Below, piece after piece: positions 35,753 to 44,057 of a stretch of DNA of 64,000 bases (position 1 is the first letter of the stretch; each line of letters begins with the position of its first letter). The position numbers and the translations under genes were made by a program. The DNA comes from Cupriavidus consociatus (GTDB taxonomy: Bacteria; Pseudomonadota; Gammaproteobacteria; Burkholderiales; Burkholderiaceae), in assembly GCF_017814975.1 (NCBI RefSeq), contig NZ_JAGIQA010000009.1, forward strand, positions 186,001-250,000, read 5' to 3'. Under the pieces are notes generated by a model that was given only the letters and a program-made list of their open reading frames with translations, did no database searches and had not been told where the DNA came from.

Positions 35753-36919
35753 ATGAGCATCAAAGGCAAGGCATATATCGTCGGGGCCTACGAGCACCCG
35801 ACCCGCAAGGCGCCGGACAAGTCGGTAGCGCAGCTGCACGCGGAATCCGCGCGCGGCGCGCTGGCCGATGCCGGACTGTCGCTGTCGGACGTGGATGGCT
35901 ATTTCTGCGCCGGCGATGCGCCGGGGCTGGGCGCCAACAACATGATCGACTACCTGGGCCTGAAGGTGCGCCATGTGGACTCCACCGATACCGGCGGCTC
36001 CGCCTACCTGGTGCATGTCTCGCACGCCGCGCAGGCCATTGCCGCCGGCAAGTGCAACGTGGCGCTGATCACGCTGGCGGGCCGGCCGCGCTCGGAAGGC
36101 TCGACCGGCACGCAGGCACGCAACTGGGGCGCCAACTTGCCGGACGCCCCGTTCGAGGCGCCGTTCAATCCCGTCACCGTCAACCTGTACGCGATGGTGG
36201 CGATGCGCCATATGTACGAGTACGGCACCACGCCCGAGCAGCTGGCATGGGTCAAGGTGGCCGCGTCGCACCACGCGCAGCACAACCCGCATGCGATGCT
36301 GCGCAACGTGGTCACGGTGGAAGAGGTGCTGAACTCGCCGTTGATCGCCGACCCGCTGCACAAGCTCGACTGCTGCGTGGTGTCCGACGGCGGCGGCGCG
36401 CTGATCGTGGCGCGGCCCGAGATCGCGGCCACGCTCAAGCGTCCGAAGGTGAAGATCGTGGGTGCCGGCGAGTACGTCAAGGGCCAGCTGGGCGGCGAAG
36501 TCGACCTGAGCTGGTCGGGCGCGAAGTTCTCCGGCGCAGCCGCGTTCGCGGAAGCGGGCGTGACCCCGGCCGACATCAAGTACGCCTCGATCTACGACAG
36601 CTTCACCATCACCGTGCTGATGCAGCTGGAAGACCTGGGCTTCTGCAAGAAGGGCGAAGGCGGCAAGTTCGTGGCCGACGGCAACCTGATCTCCGGCGTC
36701 GGCAAGCTGCCGTTCAATACCGATGGCGGCGGCCTGTGCAACAACCACCCGGCCAACCGCGGCGGCATCACCAAGGTGATCGAGGCCGTGCGCCAGCTGC
36801 GCGGCGAGGCGCATCCGGCGGTGCAGGTGAAGAACTGCGACCTGGCGCTGGCGCAAGGCACCGGCGGCTACCTGGGCTCGCGCCACGGCAGCGCCACCGT
36901 GATCCTCGAGCGCGAATAA
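35753..36919 (+). CDS. thiolase-like protein (SCP2/Ltp type) without the nucleophilic Cys
   Basis: This 388-residue protein has the thiolase fold: an N-terminal strand KGKAYIVGAYEHPT, a central segment VDSTDTGGSAYLVHVSHAA, then YASIYDSFTITVLMQLEDLG and the C-terminal NNHPANRGGI and AQGTGGYLGSRHG. In condensing thiolases the central loop has the acyl-accepting Cys; here the site reads DTGGS, and the C-terminal CxG base is also absent. Such proteins, paired with a DUF35 partner as here, act as retro-aldolases on beta-hydroxyacyl-CoA, as in Ltp2. I therefore prefer aldolase to acetyl-CoA acetyltransferase, which automated naming would give. Confidence 0.82.
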   Translation: MSIKGKAYIVGAYEHPTRKAPDKSVAQLHAESARGALADAGLSLSDVDGYFCAGDAPGLGANNMIDYLGLKVRHVDSTDTGGSAYLVHVSHAAQAIAAGKCNVALITLAGRPRSEGSTGTQARNWGANLPDAPFEAPFNPVTVNLYAMVAMRHMYEYGTTPEQLAWVKVAASHHAQHNPHAMLRNVVTVEEVLNSPLIADPLHKLDCCVVSDGGGALIVARPEIAATLKRPKVKIVGAGEYVKGQLGGEVDLSWSGAKFSGAAAFAEAGVTPADIKYASIYDSFTITVLMQLEDLGFCKKGEGGKFVADGNLISGVGKLPFNTDGGGLCNNHPANRGGITKVIEAVRQLRGEAHPAVQVKNCDLALAQGTGGYLGSRHGSATVILERE

Positions 36920-36943
36920 TGAACGATCGCCGGAGCAACTGAC

Positions 36944-37342
36944 ATGACGACCCCACACACTTCCATGGCCTACAAGGCCCCGGACGAACAGCCCGACAAT
37001 ATCGAATTCTGGCAGGCCGCGCGCGAAGGCCGGCTGCTGGTCAAGCACTGCCAGTCATGCGGCAAGACGCACTGGTATCCGCGCACGCTGTGCCCGTTTT
37101 GCATGGGCGATACGGTCTGGAAGACCGCCAGCGGCCGCGGCACCATCTACTCGTACAGCGTCACGCGCAAGGCTGGCCCGCAGCCGTTCTGCATTGCCTA
37201 TGTGAAGCTGGACGAGGGCGTGACCATGATGACCCATATCGTCGATTGCGATCTCGATGAGGTGCGCATCGGGCAGAAGGTGAAGGTCAAGTTCGCGCCC
37301 AGCGTGGACGGGGCGCCGGTGCCGGTGTTTGCGCCGGCTTGA
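36944..37342 (+). CDS. DUF35 Zn-ribbon/OB-fold acyl-CoA-associated protein
   Basis: This is a 132-residue protein. A rubredoxin-like zinc ribbon has Cys36-x2-Cys39 and Cys50-x2-Cys53 (CQSCG, CPFC). It is followed by an OB fold (GRGTIYSYSVTRKAG, PFCIAYVKLDEGVTMMTHIV, IGQKVKVKF). DUF35 proteins form obligate complexes with thiolase-like partners and bind the CoA moiety. It follows the thiolase-like gene by 24 bases and completes the MaoC-thiolase-DUF35 trio. Confidence 0.88.
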   Translation: MTTPHTSMAYKAPDEQPDNIEFWQAAREGRLLVKHCQSCGKTHWYPRTLCPFCMGDTVWKTASGRGTIYSYSVTRKAGPQPFCIAYVKLDEGVTMMTHIVDCDLDEVRIGQKVKVKFAPSVDGAPVPVFAPA

Positions 37343-37382
37343 AGGTGATGCCAGACGACGCATGCAACGTGCGCCGCTGGTT

Positions 37383-37515
37383 TGCTCCCCTCTCCCGCGT
37401 GCGGGAGAAGGGCCGGGGGTGAGGGCAGGCGCTGGCATGGCGACGCCCTTCACTTCGTTGATGCTCCGGCCCTCACCCCCACCCCTCTCCCACTTCGCGG
37501 GAGAGGGGTGCGTTC
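37383..37515. repeat. BIME-like intergenic repeat, copy 1
   Basis: Two hairpin-forming ends (CTCTCCCGCGTGCGGGAG and CTCCCACTTCGCGGGAG) flank a central part with GGGGGTGAGGG / CCCTCACCCCC arms. The unit recurs at 46273-46410 (inverted) and at 52991-53126 (same orientation). It lies between convergent genes and could act as a transcription end or mRNA stabiliser. Confidence 0.8.
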
Positions 37516-37578
37516 ACAATGGGCGGTAGTTCTGGTTTGAAATCCCGCTGTCGTCTCCCTGCATTCGCAGCCAGCCGC

Positions 37579-38844
37579 TCAGGCCTTCCCTAGCACCATC
37601 CCACCTGGCACCACCAACTTCTGCGCTTCCAGCGCCTGTTCCACCACCCCGGCCACCATATCCGCCGTCACCGCCGACAGCGTCCATCCCAGGTGTCCAT
37701 GCCCGGTGTTGTAGAAGATGCAGCGCGCCCGCCCGCGGCCAACGCGCGGCAGCATGTCGGGCAGCATCGGCCGCAGCCCCGCCCACGGCACCACGCTGCG
37801 CGTGCTCACGCCCGGAAAGCACTGCTGCACCCATTCCACCAGCGGCCGGATGCGGTCGGCGCGGATGTCGCGGTTGAAGCCGTTGAACTCCGCGGTGCCG
37901 GCAACGCGGAAACGGTCGTCGCCGAGGCGGCTGGTGACCAGCTTGGTTTCGTCGTCGAGCAGGCTGACGATCGGCGCCGCGGCGCGGCTGGCGGCGTCGT
38001 TCAGGTTGACGGTGATGGAATAGCCCTTGACCGGATAGATGTTGACACGGTCGCCCAGCCCGGCGGCCAGCGCGCGGCTGGCGGTGCCGGCGCAGATCAC
38101 CGCGCCGTCGAAGGTCGAGGTGGTGCGTTGCGCGCCTTCCTGCACCGTGACGCTGGCGCTGCGGCCGTCGGTGGTGACGTTGCGCACGTCTTCGCCGTAG
38201 CGGCAGCGCACGCCCATGCGCTCGATGGCGGCAGCCAGGCCGCTGGTGAACTTGTGGATGTCGCCGGTCGAATCGCTTTCGGTGAAATAGCCGCCGTAGT
38301 ACGTACCGGCCAGCGTCGGCTCGATCGCGCGCATTTCCGCCGGCGTTACCGCGCGGCGCTCCAGCCCGCCCTGCGCCAGCAGCGCCGAGACCCGGCCCGC
38401 ATGCTCGAAGCACGCCTTGTCGCGGTAGATGTGCAGGATGCCTTCGCGCTTGTGGTCGAAGTCGATGCCTTCCTGCGCGGCCCACGCGAACAGGTGCTCG
38501 CGCGCCGCGATGGCCAGGCGCGCGGTCTCGATGGTGTTGCGGCGGTAGTGCGGGATCGAGGCGATGAATTCGGCGAACCAGCTCAGCTTGTGCCAGCTCG
38601 GGCGCGGGTTGAGCAGCAGCGGCGCATCGCTGCGCAGCATCCACTTCAGGCCCTTGAGGATGGTGGACCAGTGCGTCCAGACCTCGGCGTTCGAGGCGGA
38701 AAGCTGCCCGCCATTGGCGAACGAGGTTTCCATCGCGGCGTAGCGGTGACGCTCGAACAGGGTGACGGAGAATCCGCGCCGGGCGAGCGCGTAGGCCGTG
38801 GTGACACCGGTGATGCCACCGCCGATGACGGCGATTGTCTTCAT
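37579..38844 (-). CDS. D-amino-acid dehydrogenase / glycine-oxidase-like flavoprotein
   Basis: This 421-residue FAD enzyme begins with the dinucleotide fold IAVIGGGITGVTTAYALA followed by the acidic end of strand 2 (LFER). It has the DadA-type motifs ANGGQLSAS, PVKGYSITV, GLRPMLPDMLP and the C-terminal FYNTGHGHLGWTLS. It would oxidise a D-amino acid or glycine to the oxoacid plus ammonia. The start at 38844 is chosen because the frame upstream runs through the riboswitch. It is monocistronic and preceded by a tandem glycine riboswitch, which suggests that glycine is a physiological substrate or signal. The exact substrate is not provable from sequence. Confidence 0.88.
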   Translation of the reverse strand: MKTIAVIGGGITGVTTAYALARRGFSVTLFERHRYAAMETSFANGGQLSASNAEVWTHWSTILKGLKWMLRSDAPLLLNPRPSWHKLSWFAEFIASIPHYRRNTIETARLAIAAREHLFAWAAQEGIDFDHKREGILHIYRDKACFEHAGRVSALLAQGGLERRAVTPAEMRAIEPTLAGTYYGGYFTESDSTGDIHKFTSGLAAAIERMGVRCRYGEDVRNVTTDGRSASVTVQEGAQRTTSTFDGAVICAGTASRALAAGLGDRVNIYPVKGYSITVNLNDAASRAAAPIVSLLDDETKLVTSRLGDDRFRVAGTAEFNGFNRDIRADRIRPLVEWVQQCFPGVSTRSVVPWAGLRPMLPDMLPRVGRGRARCIFYNTGHGHLGWTLSAVTADMVAGVVEQALEAQKLVVPGGMVLGKA

Positions 38845-38900
38845 GATCTGGCAGTCCAGAAACGTCGGGTGGGAGCCCGCACGCGACATGCGTGGCGGAC

Positions 38901-39118
38901 GCCCCCTCTGTTCCTGACCTGAGAGATTCACGACAGTCGCCTCGTGGTACGGGTGGCGAGGGCCGCTTGCTCCTTCGGTATGCCGGCTGACGATGGCGGC
39001 ATTCTTCAGAGTGCTGTGACGCGTGATGCCGGTCCTTTTGCCTGAGAGTTTCCGGGGCGGTTGCTCCTTCGGCGCTGTCCGCGGCGGCTGCCGCCGGATC
39101 AGTCTCTCCCAGCATCAC
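38901..39118 (-). ncRNA. tandem glycine riboswitch
   Basis: On the minus strand two gcvT-type aptamers occur in series. The first (from about 39118 to 39028) shows GGGAGAGACTG, GCCGAAGGAGCAA and ACTCTCAGGCAAAAGGACC. The second (about 39012 to 38901) shows CACTCTGAAG, CCGAAGGAGCAAGC and AATCTCTCAGGTCAGGAACA. These are the conserved internal loops of the glycine riboswitch with its usual short linker. It ends about 55 bases before the D-amino-acid dehydrogenase start. Glycine riboswitches usually switch genes on. Confidence 0.93.
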
Positions 39119-39369
39119 GTTGGCGTGTAAGCCAATCCGGGGAAATCTAGAGAGAAAGCCCGCATGTGGATATGCGGGTAAACGTGGATGGAGCTTGAGG
39201 CACTCGCATGGAGCTGCGTTGCTTCCGCGCCGGCACGCGGCGCTATGTCGCACTGCGTCAAACCGCCCCGCCACCTAGAATGTCAGCACTCGCTACGCGG
39301 AGGAAGTGCGCCGTGCCGGATACGGCGCACCGGTCGGGCGAGCCAGAAGAACAGAAAAGGTATTTCCCA

Positions 39370-41655
39370 GTGAGAAGAAATCGGATCGCGCTGGCCGCTT
39401 CGGCCGCGCTGATAGGCCCCGGCATCGCCGGCGCGCAGGCGGACGAGCCCGTCAGCGCGCCGCAACCCCTGCAGGAAGTCGTGGTCTCTGCCAAGACTGA
39501 GCGCGGCGAAACGCCCGCCATGCCGCCCAATACGCCATCGCCCGCCTACGGCATCAGCGCCGCGCGCATGGCGGATTTCAACGTGGTCAACACCGAGGAC
39601 GCGCTCAAGTACGCGCCCAACCTCGCCGTGCGCAAGCGCTTCATCGGCGATATGAACTCGATCATCTCGGTGCGCAGCACCAGCTCGCGCCAGTCGGCGC
39701 GCGGGCTGGTCTATGCCGACGGCCTGCTGCTGTCCAACCTGCTGGGCTCCGATTTCACCTTCCCGCCGCGCTGGTCGCTGGTCAACGCCGCCGAGATCGA
39801 GCGTGTCGACGTGCTGTATGGCCCGTATTCGGCGCTGTATCCCGGCAATTCGCTGGGGGCGACCGTGCTGATCAGCACGCGCACGCCGGAGAAGTTCGAG
39901 GGCGATGCCAGCGTGCAACTGTTCACGCAGCGCTTCAACCTGTACGGCACGCACGACAATTTCAACGGCGTGCACGCCAACGCCTACGTGGGCGACCGCG
40001 TCGGGCCGTTCTCTTGGCTGGTCAGCGTCGACCGGCAGGACAGCAAAAGCCAGCCGCTGAGCTTCTACACCGCGGCGCGCTCCAGCGTGCGGGCGACCTC
40101 GGCCGACAAGCCCGTGACCGGCGCCTACTTCGACCAGGATCAGACCGGCGCCGACCGCACCGTGATGGGCGTCAACAGCGAGGGCGTCACGCACACCGTG
40201 CAGGACCAGCTCAAGCTCAAGCTCGGCTACGACATCACCAATACGCTGCAGGCGCAGTTCACCGCCGCCTACTGGCAGCAGGACCGCTCCAGCGCCACCG
40301 GCAGTTACCTGCGCGATGCCGACGTCAATGTGGTGTCGAGTGGACCGGTCAATATCGGCGGCTTCCGCTACGTGATCCCCGCCAACGCGTTCGCGCCGAG
40401 CAACGGCGAAGACGCGCGCTGGCTCTACGGCCTGTCGCTGCGCACGCGCAACGAGACGGGGTGGAACTTCTCCGGCGTGGCATCGCTGTTCGATGTCAGC
40501 AAGGACATCAGCCGCACCGCCAGCACCGCGGGCAATGGCCCGGGCACGGTGACCTATGGCGACGGCACCGGCTGGCGCACGCTCGACCTGAAAGCCGATT
40601 ACCGCCCGCAGCTGCTCAAGGGCGGCCACTGGGTCACCTTCGGCTACCACTACGACAACTACCGGCTCAGCAACACCACCTACAACACCTCGGACTGGCA
40701 GGCCGCTACCATCTCCGCGTTCAACAACGCCTTTGCCGGCAAGACCGAGACACAGGCGCTGTACGCGCAGGACGCGTGGTATTTCGCCGACGACTGGAAG
40801 CTGATTCCGGGCGTGCGCTGGGAGCACTGGCGCGCCTATGACGGCAGCCGCAGCCAGCCGGGCGTTGACATCGCCTACCCGGTGCGCAGCGAGTCCAACT
40901 GGTCTCCCAAGCTGGCGCTGGAAAAGGCCATCGGGCAGGACTGGCTGGGCCGGCTGTCGCTCGGCCAGGCCTATCGCTATCCGACCGTCGCCGAGCTGTT
41001 CCAGGGCCGCATCACCGGCACCTCGCTGATCAACAACGATCCCAACCTGAAGCCGGAACGCTCGTTCTCGAAGGACCTGACCTTCGAGCGCACGGTCGAC
41101 CGTTCGTACTTCCGCGTGTCGGTGTATGAGGACGACATCCGCGATGCGCTGGTCAGCCAGACCAACACCACGGTGTTCCCCACCGTCACCAGCTTCCAGA
41201 ACGTCGACCGCGTGCGCACCCGCGGCATCGAGCTGGCCTACGACGGGCGCGACGTGCTGTTCAGCGGCTTCGACCTGTCGGCCAGCGGCGCGTACAACCA
41301 CTCCAAGACGCTGGAGAACGCCAACAACCCGGCATCGGTGGGCAAGTATTTCTATCGCATCCCGCAGTGGCGCGCGAACTTCGTTGGCACCTACCGCTTC
41401 ACGCCGGCATGGGCCGGCACGCTGGCGATGACCTGGTCGGGGCGGCAGTACAATACGCTCGACAACAGCGACGTCAATCCCGACACCTTCGGCGGCACCA
41501 GCAGTTTCCTGACCTTCGACGTCAAGGTGACCTACAAGCCCGCCAGAAACGTGCGCCTCGGGCTTGGCATCGACAACCTGACCGACCAGCGTTACTTCGT
41601 CTACCACCCATACCCGGGCCGGACGTTCTACGCCGAGGCCAAGCTTTCCTTCTGA
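39370..41655 (+). CDS. TonB-dependent outer-membrane receptor
   Basis: This is a 761-residue receptor. A signal peptide (IALAASAALIGPGIAGAQA) is followed by a TonB-box-like stretch (QEVVVSAK), a plug domain (residues about 45-175 with EDALKYAPNLAVRKR and IERVDVLYGPYSALYPGNS) and a 22-strand barrel ending in YAEAKLSF with the terminal aromatic Phe. The GTG at 39370 is chosen because the signal peptide begins there. It is followed by a His-rich BNR-repeat protein and a thioredoxin-like protein, so uptake of a metal ion or metal complex (perhaps copper) is a reasonable guess. No FecR-type extension is present. Confidence 0.9.
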   Translation: MRRNRIALAASAALIGPGIAGAQADEPVSAPQPLQEVVVSAKTERGETPAMPPNTPSPAYGISAARMADFNVVNTEDALKYAPNLAVRKRFIGDMNSIISVRSTSSRQSARGLVYADGLLLSNLLGSDFTFPPRWSLVNAAEIERVDVLYGPYSALYPGNSLGATVLISTRTPEKFEGDASVQLFTQRFNLYGTHDNFNGVHANAYVGDRVGPFSWLVSVDRQDSKSQPLSFYTAARSSVRATSADKPVTGAYFDQDQTGADRTVMGVNSEGVTHTVQDQLKLKLGYDITNTLQAQFTAAYWQQDRSSATGSYLRDADVNVVSSGPVNIGGFRYVIPANAFAPSNGEDARWLYGLSLRTRNETGWNFSGVASLFDVSKDISRTASTAGNGPGTVTYGDGTGWRTLDLKADYRPQLLKGGHWVTFGYHYDNYRLSNTTYNTSDWQAATISAFNNAFAGKTETQALYAQDAWYFADDWKLIPGVRWEHWRAYDGSRSQPGVDIAYPVRSESNWSPKLALEKAIGQDWLGRLSLGQAYRYPTVAELFQGRITGTSLINNDPNLKPERSFSKDLTFERTVDRSYFRVSVYEDDIRDALVSQTNTTVFPTVTSFQNVDRVRTRGIELAYDGRDVLFSGFDLSASGAYNHSKTLENANNPASVGKYFYRIPQWRANFVGTYRFTPAWAGTLAMTWSGRQYNTLDNSDVNPDTFGGTSSFLTFDVKVTYKPARNVRLGLGIDNLTDQRYFVYHPYPGRTFYAEAKLSF

Positions 41656-41681
41656 GTGCAGTGACCAGCCCGACCCTGACC

Positions 41682-42914
41682 ATGCAGCGCGCGCGCCGCA
41701 GCTTCCGATTCCTTGCCGCCGGTGTGATCGCCTGCACGGCGTTCGCCGCGATGGCGCAGTCTCATGGCGGCCATGGCAGCCATGCCGGCCATGGTGCGCA
41801 AGGCCCGGCGCCAAAGGCGATGAGCGAACTCGGCACCGGCGCCGCCTTCGATCGCGATGGCCGGCTGTGGATTGCCTACCAGGATGGCCAGCACGTGGCG
41901 GTACGCGCGTCGACCGACCAGGGCCGCAGCTTCGGGCCGGTGCAGCACGTCAACCGCGTGCCCGAGCCGGTGGCGGCAGACCACGACAGCCGCCCCAAGG
42001 TGGCGGCGGGTCGCGACGGCGAAATCTACATAACCTGGACCCAGCCGCTGCCCAAGCCCTATACCGGCTTTATCCGCTTCGCGCGCTCCACCGACGGCGG
42101 CAAGACCTTTGCCGCACCCGTGACGGTGCATGCCAACCGCGACCAGATCGCGCACCGCTTCGACGCGATCGCGGTGGACCCGGCCGGCCGCGTCTTCGTC
42201 AGCTGGATCGACAAGCGCGATGTGGTCGCCGCCGAGGCACGCAAGCAGCCCTATGCCGGGGCGGCGATCTACTACGCGGTGTCGGCCGACCACGGCAAGA
42301 GCTTCCAGGGCGACTACAAGATCGCCGACCAGTCATGCGAATGCTGCCGCATCGCGCTCGCGCCGACGCCGGACGGCAAGATGCTGGCGCTGTGGCGCCA
42401 CGTGTTCCCGCCCAATGCGCGCGACCACGCGGTGGCACTGCTCGGCGCCGACGGCACGCCCGCGCCGATGCAGCGCGCTACCTTCGACGACTGGCGCATC
42501 GACGCCTGCCCGCACCACGGGCCGGGCGCCGCGGTGACGCCCGACGGCACGCTGCACATGGTCTGGTTCAACGTGAAGGCAGGCAAGCCCACGGTATCGG
42601 TGGGCCGCTTCCGGGACGGCAAGCTGCAGGCGCAGCGTCCGCTGGACGACCCGCGCGCGCAGCATGCCGATATCGTCGCGCTCGACGACAATCGCATCGT
42701 GGTGGCGTGGAAATCGTTCGACGGCCAGCAGACGCGGCTGTCGGCGATGCTGTCGCAGGACGGTGGCAAGACCTGGCAGACGCGCCAGGTCGCCGGCACC
42801 TCGCGCGATTCGGACCAGCCACGCCTGCTGCAGCACGGCGGCCGTGCCTACGTGCTGTGGCGCACCGAGGCCGAAGGCTTCCAGGTCTTCCCGCTGGCGC
42901 AGGAGGGCGCATGA
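41682..42914 (+). CDS. exported BNR/Asp-box repeat protein with His-rich N-terminus
   Basis: This 410-residue protein has a signal peptide (FLAAGVIACTAFAAMAQ), a His/Gly stretch (SHGGHGSHAGHG) and a beta-propeller of Asp-box type repeats (STDQGRSFG, STDGGKTFA, SADHGKSFQG, SQDGGKTWQ). A striking CECC occurs in DQSCECCRIAL. It resembles proteins labelled exo-alpha-sialidase, but the His-rich start and Cys cluster point to metal binding, and no sialidase arginine triad is evident. It lies between the TonB receptor and a thioredoxin-like gene, overlapping the latter by four bases. A GTG at 41661 is an alternative start. Confidence 0.82.
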   Translation: MQRARRSFRFLAAGVIACTAFAAMAQSHGGHGSHAGHGAQGPAPKAMSELGTGAAFDRDGRLWIAYQDGQHVAVRASTDQGRSFGPVQHVNRVPEPVAADHDSRPKVAAGRDGEIYITWTQPLPKPYTGFIRFARSTDGGKTFAAPVTVHANRDQIAHRFDAIAVDPAGRVFVSWIDKRDVVAAEARKQPYAGAAIYYAVSADHGKSFQGDYKIADQSCECCRIALAPTPDGKMLALWRHVFPPNARDHAVALLGADGTPAPMQRATFDDWRIDACPHHGPGAAVTPDGTLHMVWFNVKAGKPTVSVGRFRDGKLQAQRPLDDPRAQHADIVALDDNRIVVAWKSFDGQQTRLSAMLSQDGGKTWQTRQVAGTSRDSDQPRLLQHGGRAYVLWRTEAEGFQVFPLAQEGA

Positions 42915-43423
42915 CCGGGCTTATGAAGTTACGTCGCAAACTCGTCGCCACGCTGGCGGGCGCCGCCATCGCGCTCGGCGTCGCCGGCATGGCGCATGCG
43001 GCCGAACGCGTATCGGTCTTCGAATCCGCCAGTGCCGCGCAACTCGGCGCCAGCCAGCAGGGCAAGCCCTTCGTGCTGGTGGTGTGGTCGCTCGACTGCG
43101 TCTACTGCAAGCGCAATTTCGAAGCCATCGGCAAGCTGCAGGCCAGGCATCGCGGCCTGCGCGTGGTCACGCTGGCCATGGACCGGGCCGATGCGCTGCC
43201 GCAGGTGCAGCAGCTGCTCAGGCGCGTCAACCTGACGCGCAATGCATGGATGTTCGGCAACGAGCCGCAGGAGCGGCTGCGCTACGCGGTCGATCCCGAC
43301 TGGATGGGCGAGATGCCGCGCACGTATTTCTATCGTGCCGACGGCCAGCGGCAGGGCGTGTCCGGCGTGATCAGCGACGCCGACTGGGACATGCACCTGC
43401 GCTGGGCCGGCATCGGCGGCTAG
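42911..43423 (+). CDS. exported thioredoxin-like (TlpA/redoxin) protein
   Basis: This 170-residue periplasmic protein has a signal peptide (ATLAGAAIALGVAGMAHA) and a thioredoxin fold with the active pair Cys63-Val-Tyr-Cys66 in WSLDCVYCKRNF, and a cis-Pro in EMPRTYFYRADG. It probably reduces disulphides or delivers metal in the periplasm. It overlaps the BNR-repeat gene (ATGA), so the two are translationally coupled. One possibility is that it keeps the CECC cysteines of that protein reduced. Confidence 0.87.
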   Translation: MTGLMKLRRKLVATLAGAAIALGVAGMAHAAERVSVFESASAAQLGASQQGKPFVLVVWSLDCVYCKRNFEAIGKLQARHRGLRVVTLAMDRADALPQVQQLLRRVNLTRNAWMFGNEPQERLRYAVDPDWMGEMPRTYFYRADGQRQGVSGVISDADWDMHLRWAGIGG

Positions 43424-43472
43424 GGCAGCCTAAGGCCAGCCTAGGCCCAGCCCCAGGGCAGCCGCCTGCCGT

Positions 43473-43928
43473 TTACGACAAATCCGCCGGCAGCTTGCCG
43501 CCGTTGGCTGCAAGCTCCTGCATCAGGCGCTTGTGCAGCCAGATATTCATGCCCGCGGAATCGTTCATGTCGCCGCTGTAGTGCAGCTCGCGCGCCAGTT
43601 CCTTGCGATGCTCGAGGCTGCTGTCGATGCCCAGCGCCTTCATCGCGTCGACGATGGACGTACGCCAGTTCAGCGTCTGCCCGCTCTCCCTGACCAGGTT
43701 GTCCATGATCGATTCGACGTCGACGCCGGACAGCGGCGCGGGTTTGGCCGTCGCCTGGCCAGCGCTGGCCGCGGGTGCGGTGCCGCCCGTGGCAGTGGGT
43801 GACGCACCCGACGGTGGTGGGGCCGCACCCGCGGAGGTCGGCGTGCCTCCGGCAGGCGCCGTGCCCGTCGTGGCAGCCGGCTTGGCTCGTCCCAGCAGCT
43901 TGTTGAGGATGTCCTTGAAGATGCTCAT
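43473..43928 (-). CDS. DUF3597-family protein
   Basis: This 151-residue protein starts MSIFKDILNKLLGRAK, has a long Ala/Pro/Gly/Thr linker (residues about 20-70), and ends in a compact helical domain (DVESIMDNLVRESGQTLNWR, SIVDAMKALGIDSSLEHRKE, SAGMNIWLHKRLMQEL) typical of DUF3597. An AGGAGG-like site precedes the ATG. It is monocistronic and convergent with the thioredoxin-like gene. Function unknown; related proteins are often LysM-associated. Confidence 0.88.
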   Translation of the reverse strand: MSIFKDILNKLLGRAKPAATTGTAPAGGTPTSAGAAPPPSGASPTATGGTAPAASAGQATAKPAPLSGVDVESIMDNLVRESGQTLNWRTSIVDAMKALGIDSSLEHRKELARELHYSGDMNDSAGMNIWLHKRLMQELAANGGKLPADLS

Positions 43929-44057
43929 GGTGGCCTCCTGTCGGTTTGGATAGCAGACGTGGGAGAACAGCGCCATGCAGGAAACGCACCATCCATGCAA
44001 CCCTTGATTTCGGCACACCAGGCCGCGCCGGGTTGTAAATGCTGCATGCAGCGACAG

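Noticed and set aside
35753..36919. Acetyl-CoA acetyltransferase (condensing thiolase)
   Set aside because: The nucleophilic Cys and the C-terminal CxG of thiolases are absent, and a DUF35 partner is present.
39283..41814. Long minus-strand open frame opposite the TonB receptor gene
   Set aside because: The plus strand encodes an intact receptor with signal peptide, plug and barrel; the antisense frame is a GC-skew shadow.
41682..42914. True exo-alpha-sialidase
   Set aside because: Asp-box repeats alone do not make a sialidase; the arginine triad was not recognised and the neighbours suggest metal or redox biology.
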